Assembly: GCF_013184775.1 (NCBI RefSeq)
Contig: NZ_JAATVV010000012.1
Coordinates: forward strand, 62,001 to 126,000
Origin: Martelella sp. HB161492
Lineage (GTDB): Bacteria; Pseudomonadota; Alphaproteobacteria; Rhizobiales; Rhizobiaceae
DNA: 64,000 nt
Direction: 5' to 3'
Of this stretch, positions 61,725 to 64,000 are shown in pieces; positions within the stretch are counted from its first letter, which is position 1; the number at the start of each line of letters is the position of its first letter. The notes beneath the pieces are model-generated. The model was given only the letters and a program-made list of their open reading frames with translations, ran no database searches and was not told where the DNA came from. A program made the position numbers and the translations under genes.

Positions 61725-64000
61725 ATGACCACTGAGCCGATTGCCTTTGTCGAATTCGCGACTCATCCGCAGGTCCGTGCAGCCTTCGCGGCGGGTCACA
61801 CCCTTTTTGCCGTCCATTGCGATGACAACAGCATCGCCTTTTGCAACGCCGCTGGGGCCAGCCTGCTCGGCCATCAGTCCATTGCGGCAGCCACAGACGC
61901 CCCCTTTGCACCCGACAGCATCATGCTCCGCCAGTTCTCGGCTGCTGCCGGCAGCCTTGCCCATAACGGCGACACGCGCGATTTCACCATTCACCGTATT
62001 GACGGTTTCCGCCGCGTGGCCGTTCCCGCGCGCGCCAGCCGGATTTCGCTTGAGGGAGAAGACCTGTTTGTTTTCGATGCCGATTTTGGCCAGACCGATG
62101 CCAGGCTGACAGCAGGCTTTTCCGACGATGGCGCCCAGCTGGCAATCCTTGACAATGATGGCCGGATCATCGAGGAGAGCCAGGGCTTTGCCGCACTCAG
62201 TCTCGACCCGTCCGATCTTGCCGCTATGCGGCTGGCACTGCAGGACAGCGACGCCCCCAGCCTGCAGCGCCTCACCGATTCTGCGGCCGGAATATGGCAC
62301 GCGACCCTTGCCCGCCTCGATGACGAACGCCTGATGCTGTATGTCTCCGGCCAGCATGCCGAGCCCGTACCAGACCCCGTCCCGGCATTCGAAATCGCGC
62401 CGGAACCGCAGGAAACGGCGTCCCGCTCGGTCATCGACATGATTGCAGCCATTGACCAGGGCTTTGCCACGATGACGAGCGACGCCCCACAGGCTGAGGC
62501 CCCGGTCGTTGCCAGGCGCCCCTTGCGATTCGTCTGGCAGAGCAATGCCGAAGGACGCTTCACCGAAGTCTCGCGTGAACTCACCGATGCCGTTGGCGTG
62601 GACGCTGCCGACATTATCGGCCTGCGGTTTGAGGATCTCGAAGATCAGCTCGGAGTGCGCGGCGCAAAGGCAATCGCCGGCTTGCTGCCACAGGCCAGCA
62701 CCTGGTCCGGCAAGACGGTCGAGTGGCCCATCGCCGGAACGGACAGGCGCATTCCGATCGACCTCGCCGCCCTGCCCAGCTTTTCCCGCGACCGGATCTT
62801 CAATGGTTATCGCGGTTTTGGCCTCGCGCGGATCGGCGACACCCGACAGGACCCGGATGCAACAGGACTGGCGCTGGTGACGGCGGAACAGCCGCCGCTT
62901 CCGGGCCTCAATGACGCCGAGCGCCAGGCCTTTGATGAGATCGCGCTGACACTCTCCGGTTCACCGACGGCAACGCCAGAGATGAAGGAGAAGCGCTCTC
63001 CGGTCCTCAGGCGCACGGTCACGCCTGAAGCCGTCAGCGAGGCATCCCCGCCCGCGCCGGAGAAGCGCAGCGACAGACCCACGCTTGACCGTCGCGCCAT
63101 CGATGCCCTTCCCGATGCCGTGCTGATCCAGTCCGGTGAGCAGATCATCCATGCCAATCCGCACATGATGTCGCTCAGCGGCTATGACAATCTCGATGAA
63201 ATCACCGCTGCCGGCGGGCCGGATCAGCTGCTCCAGCGTGATGGCCAGAACCACCTGATCCTGATGCGTGCCGATGGTTCGGTGCTGCCGGTTTCGCTTC
63301 AGCTGCAGTCCATCCGCTTTGAAGACAGCCGTGCCCTGTCGATGACGCTCCGGACTGAGCCGAGCGATCACGAAATTCTTGCCCTATCCGGCAGTGCGCC
63401 CGCGCTGGCTGCTCCGGCCGTTTTTGACGCCAATGATGAAGATGGCGAAGCGCTGCAGGCCATTCTCGACACCACCACCGACGGCATCGTCATCATTGAT
63501 GCTGACGGACGCATCAGCTCGCTCTCGGCTTCGGCCCTCGGCCTTTTCGGCCGCGAGAGCGAGACCGTCTGCGGCAAGCGCTTTACCGTACTCTTTGCCG
63601 AAGAATCGCGCCGCGATATCGAGGATTATCTTGACCGGGTGATCGACGGGCAATCACTGGCATTGATGCATGAAGGCTGCGAGGTCATGGGGCGCGAGGC
63701 CGGTGGCGGCCTGTTGCCACTGGTGATGACGCTCGGCCGGCTGCCACGTTCGGGCGGCGCCTGCGCGGTGCTGCGCGACATTTCCGAATGGAAGCGCCAC
63801 GAGGATGAGCTGCGCGCCGCGCGCCGCAGCATGGCCCGCATCGAGCAGGAACGGGAAGGTTTCCTCACCATGCTGAAGCTCGAGCTCAAGATGCCGCTTG
63901 ATGCCATTATCGCGCTTGGCGACACACTGCGTCATGAACCCTACGGCGCGCTCGGCGACCAGCGCTACAAGGAAATCGCCCAGGCGGTTTCGGAGAAAAG
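61725..64000 (+). CDS. PAS-domain sensor kinase (PdhS/PleC-like), H-box histidine replaced, 3' end cut
   Basis: This is the first 758 codons of a large sensor protein that continues past the window. Long low-complexity linkers (Ala/Pro/Glu) separate at least three PAS-like segments, the last two clear around residues 455-545 (AIDALPDAVLIQSGEQIIHA) and 575-690 (ILDTTTDGIVIIDADGRISS). A dimerisation helix follows. The H-box, normally FLxxxSHELRTPLNAII, reads FLTMLKLELKMPLDAII, so the phospho-accepting His is Leu719 (codon at 63879). The following GDTLRHEPYGALGDQRYKEI matches the PdhS/PleC style of alphaproteobacterial cell-cycle kinases. It may be a DivL-like pseudokinase. Confidence 0.82.
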   Translation, partial: MTTEPIAFVEFATHPQVRAAFAAGHTLFAVHCDDNSIAFCNAAGASLLGHQSIAAATDAPFAPDSIMLRQFSAAAGSLAHNGDTRDFTIHRIDGFRRVAVPARASRISLEGEDLFVFDADFGQTDARLTAGFSDDGAQLAILDNDGRIIEESQGFAALSLDPSDLAAMRLALQDSDAPSLQRLTDSAAGIWHATLARLDDERLMLYVSGQHAEPVPDPVPAFEIAPEPQETASRSVIDMIAAIDQGFATMTSDAPQAEAPVVARRPLRFVWQSNAEGRFTEVSRELTDAVGVDAADIIGLRFEDLEDQLGVRGAKAIAGLLPQASTWSGKTVEWPIAGTDRRIPIDLAALPSFSRDRIFNGYRGFGLARIGDTRQDPDATGLALVTAEQPPLPGLNDAERQAFDEIALTLSGSPTATPEMKEKRSPVLRRTVTPEAVSEASPPAPEKRSDRPTLDRRAIDALPDAVLIQSGEQIIHANPHMMSLSGYDNLDEITAAGGPDQLLQRDGQNHLILMRADGSVLPVSLQLQSIRFEDSRALSMTLRTEPSDHEILALSGSAPALAAPAVFDANDEDGEALQAILDTTTDGIVIIDADGRISSLSASALGLFGRESETVCGKRFTVLFAEESRRDIEDYLDRVIDGQSLALMHEGCEVMGREAGGGLLPLVMTLGRLPRSGGACAVLRDISEWKRHEDELRAARRSMARIEQEREGFLTMLKLELKMPLDAIIALGDTLRHEPYGALGDQRYKEIAQAVSEK

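Overview
The window looks like chromosomal DNA of an alphaproteobacterium of the order Hyphomicrobiales (Rhizobiales). The main clues are a BA14K-family protein, a split type III secretin of the rhizobial RhcC1/RhcC2 kind, a tRNA-His with the alphaproteobacterial signature (no G-1, A73, U72), PdhS/PleC-type PAS kinase architecture and palindromic mosaic intergenic repeats. I cannot name the genus from sequence alone.

Layout. 0-6.2 kb: a BA14K protein, then an iron-siderophore uptake system made of two divergent units (MFS transporter and binding protein on minus; two permeases and an ATPase on plus), then a small exported protein. 6.2-8.5 kb: a minus-strand unit of XRE-cupin regulator, GNAT acetyltransferase and acetylpolyamine amidohydrolase. 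8.7-13.1 kb: housekeeping genes lepA and recQ, then an acyl-CoA thioesterase. 13.3-17.9 kb: a 1532-residue autotransporter, followed by 1.1 kb without a supportable gene.

19-37.4 kb is the centrepiece, a near-complete type III secretion system (T3SS). A LysR regulator leads into a plus-strand operon: small protein, sctD, G-like, I, J, K, L, N, O, Q, R, S, T, U. On the minus strand are a TPR lipoprotein and an operon of small T3SS-type proteins, sctC2 (secretin), sctC1 (NolW-like) and sctV. Needle, tip, translocon and effector genes are not recognisable, but several unassigned small genes are candidates. Its SctU carries SDSH where the autocleavage motif NPTH is normally found. SctQ has an internal, well-spaced Shine-Dalgarno that could make a separate SctQ-C. 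Control regions are AT-rich with clear palindromes. A Tat-signal beta-carbonic anhydrase follows. Two copies of a two-hairpin dispersed repeat sit in opposite orientation at 31.6 and 38.5 kb.

38.6-50.2 kb is a catabolic cluster: SDR, FAD amine/amino-acid oxidase, hydantoinase/oxoprolinase A and B subunits and RidA on minus, divergent from a TRAP transporter (DctP-DctQ-DctM), a DeoR regulator and a Gfo/Idh/MocA oxidoreductase. It probably imports and degrades a small nitrogenous, perhaps cyclic, carboxylate. 50.3-52 kb: a membrane protein and an HlyD-type adaptor. 52.2-59.2 kb: a giant autotransporter of about 2334 residues with about 18 AQSIGGGGG-type repeats. 59.6-61.2 kb: an EAL phosphodiesterase with a CSS-like sensor. 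Then tRNA-His, and the start of a multi-PAS sensor kinase (cut by the window end) whose H-box has leucine in place of the phospho-accepting histidine.
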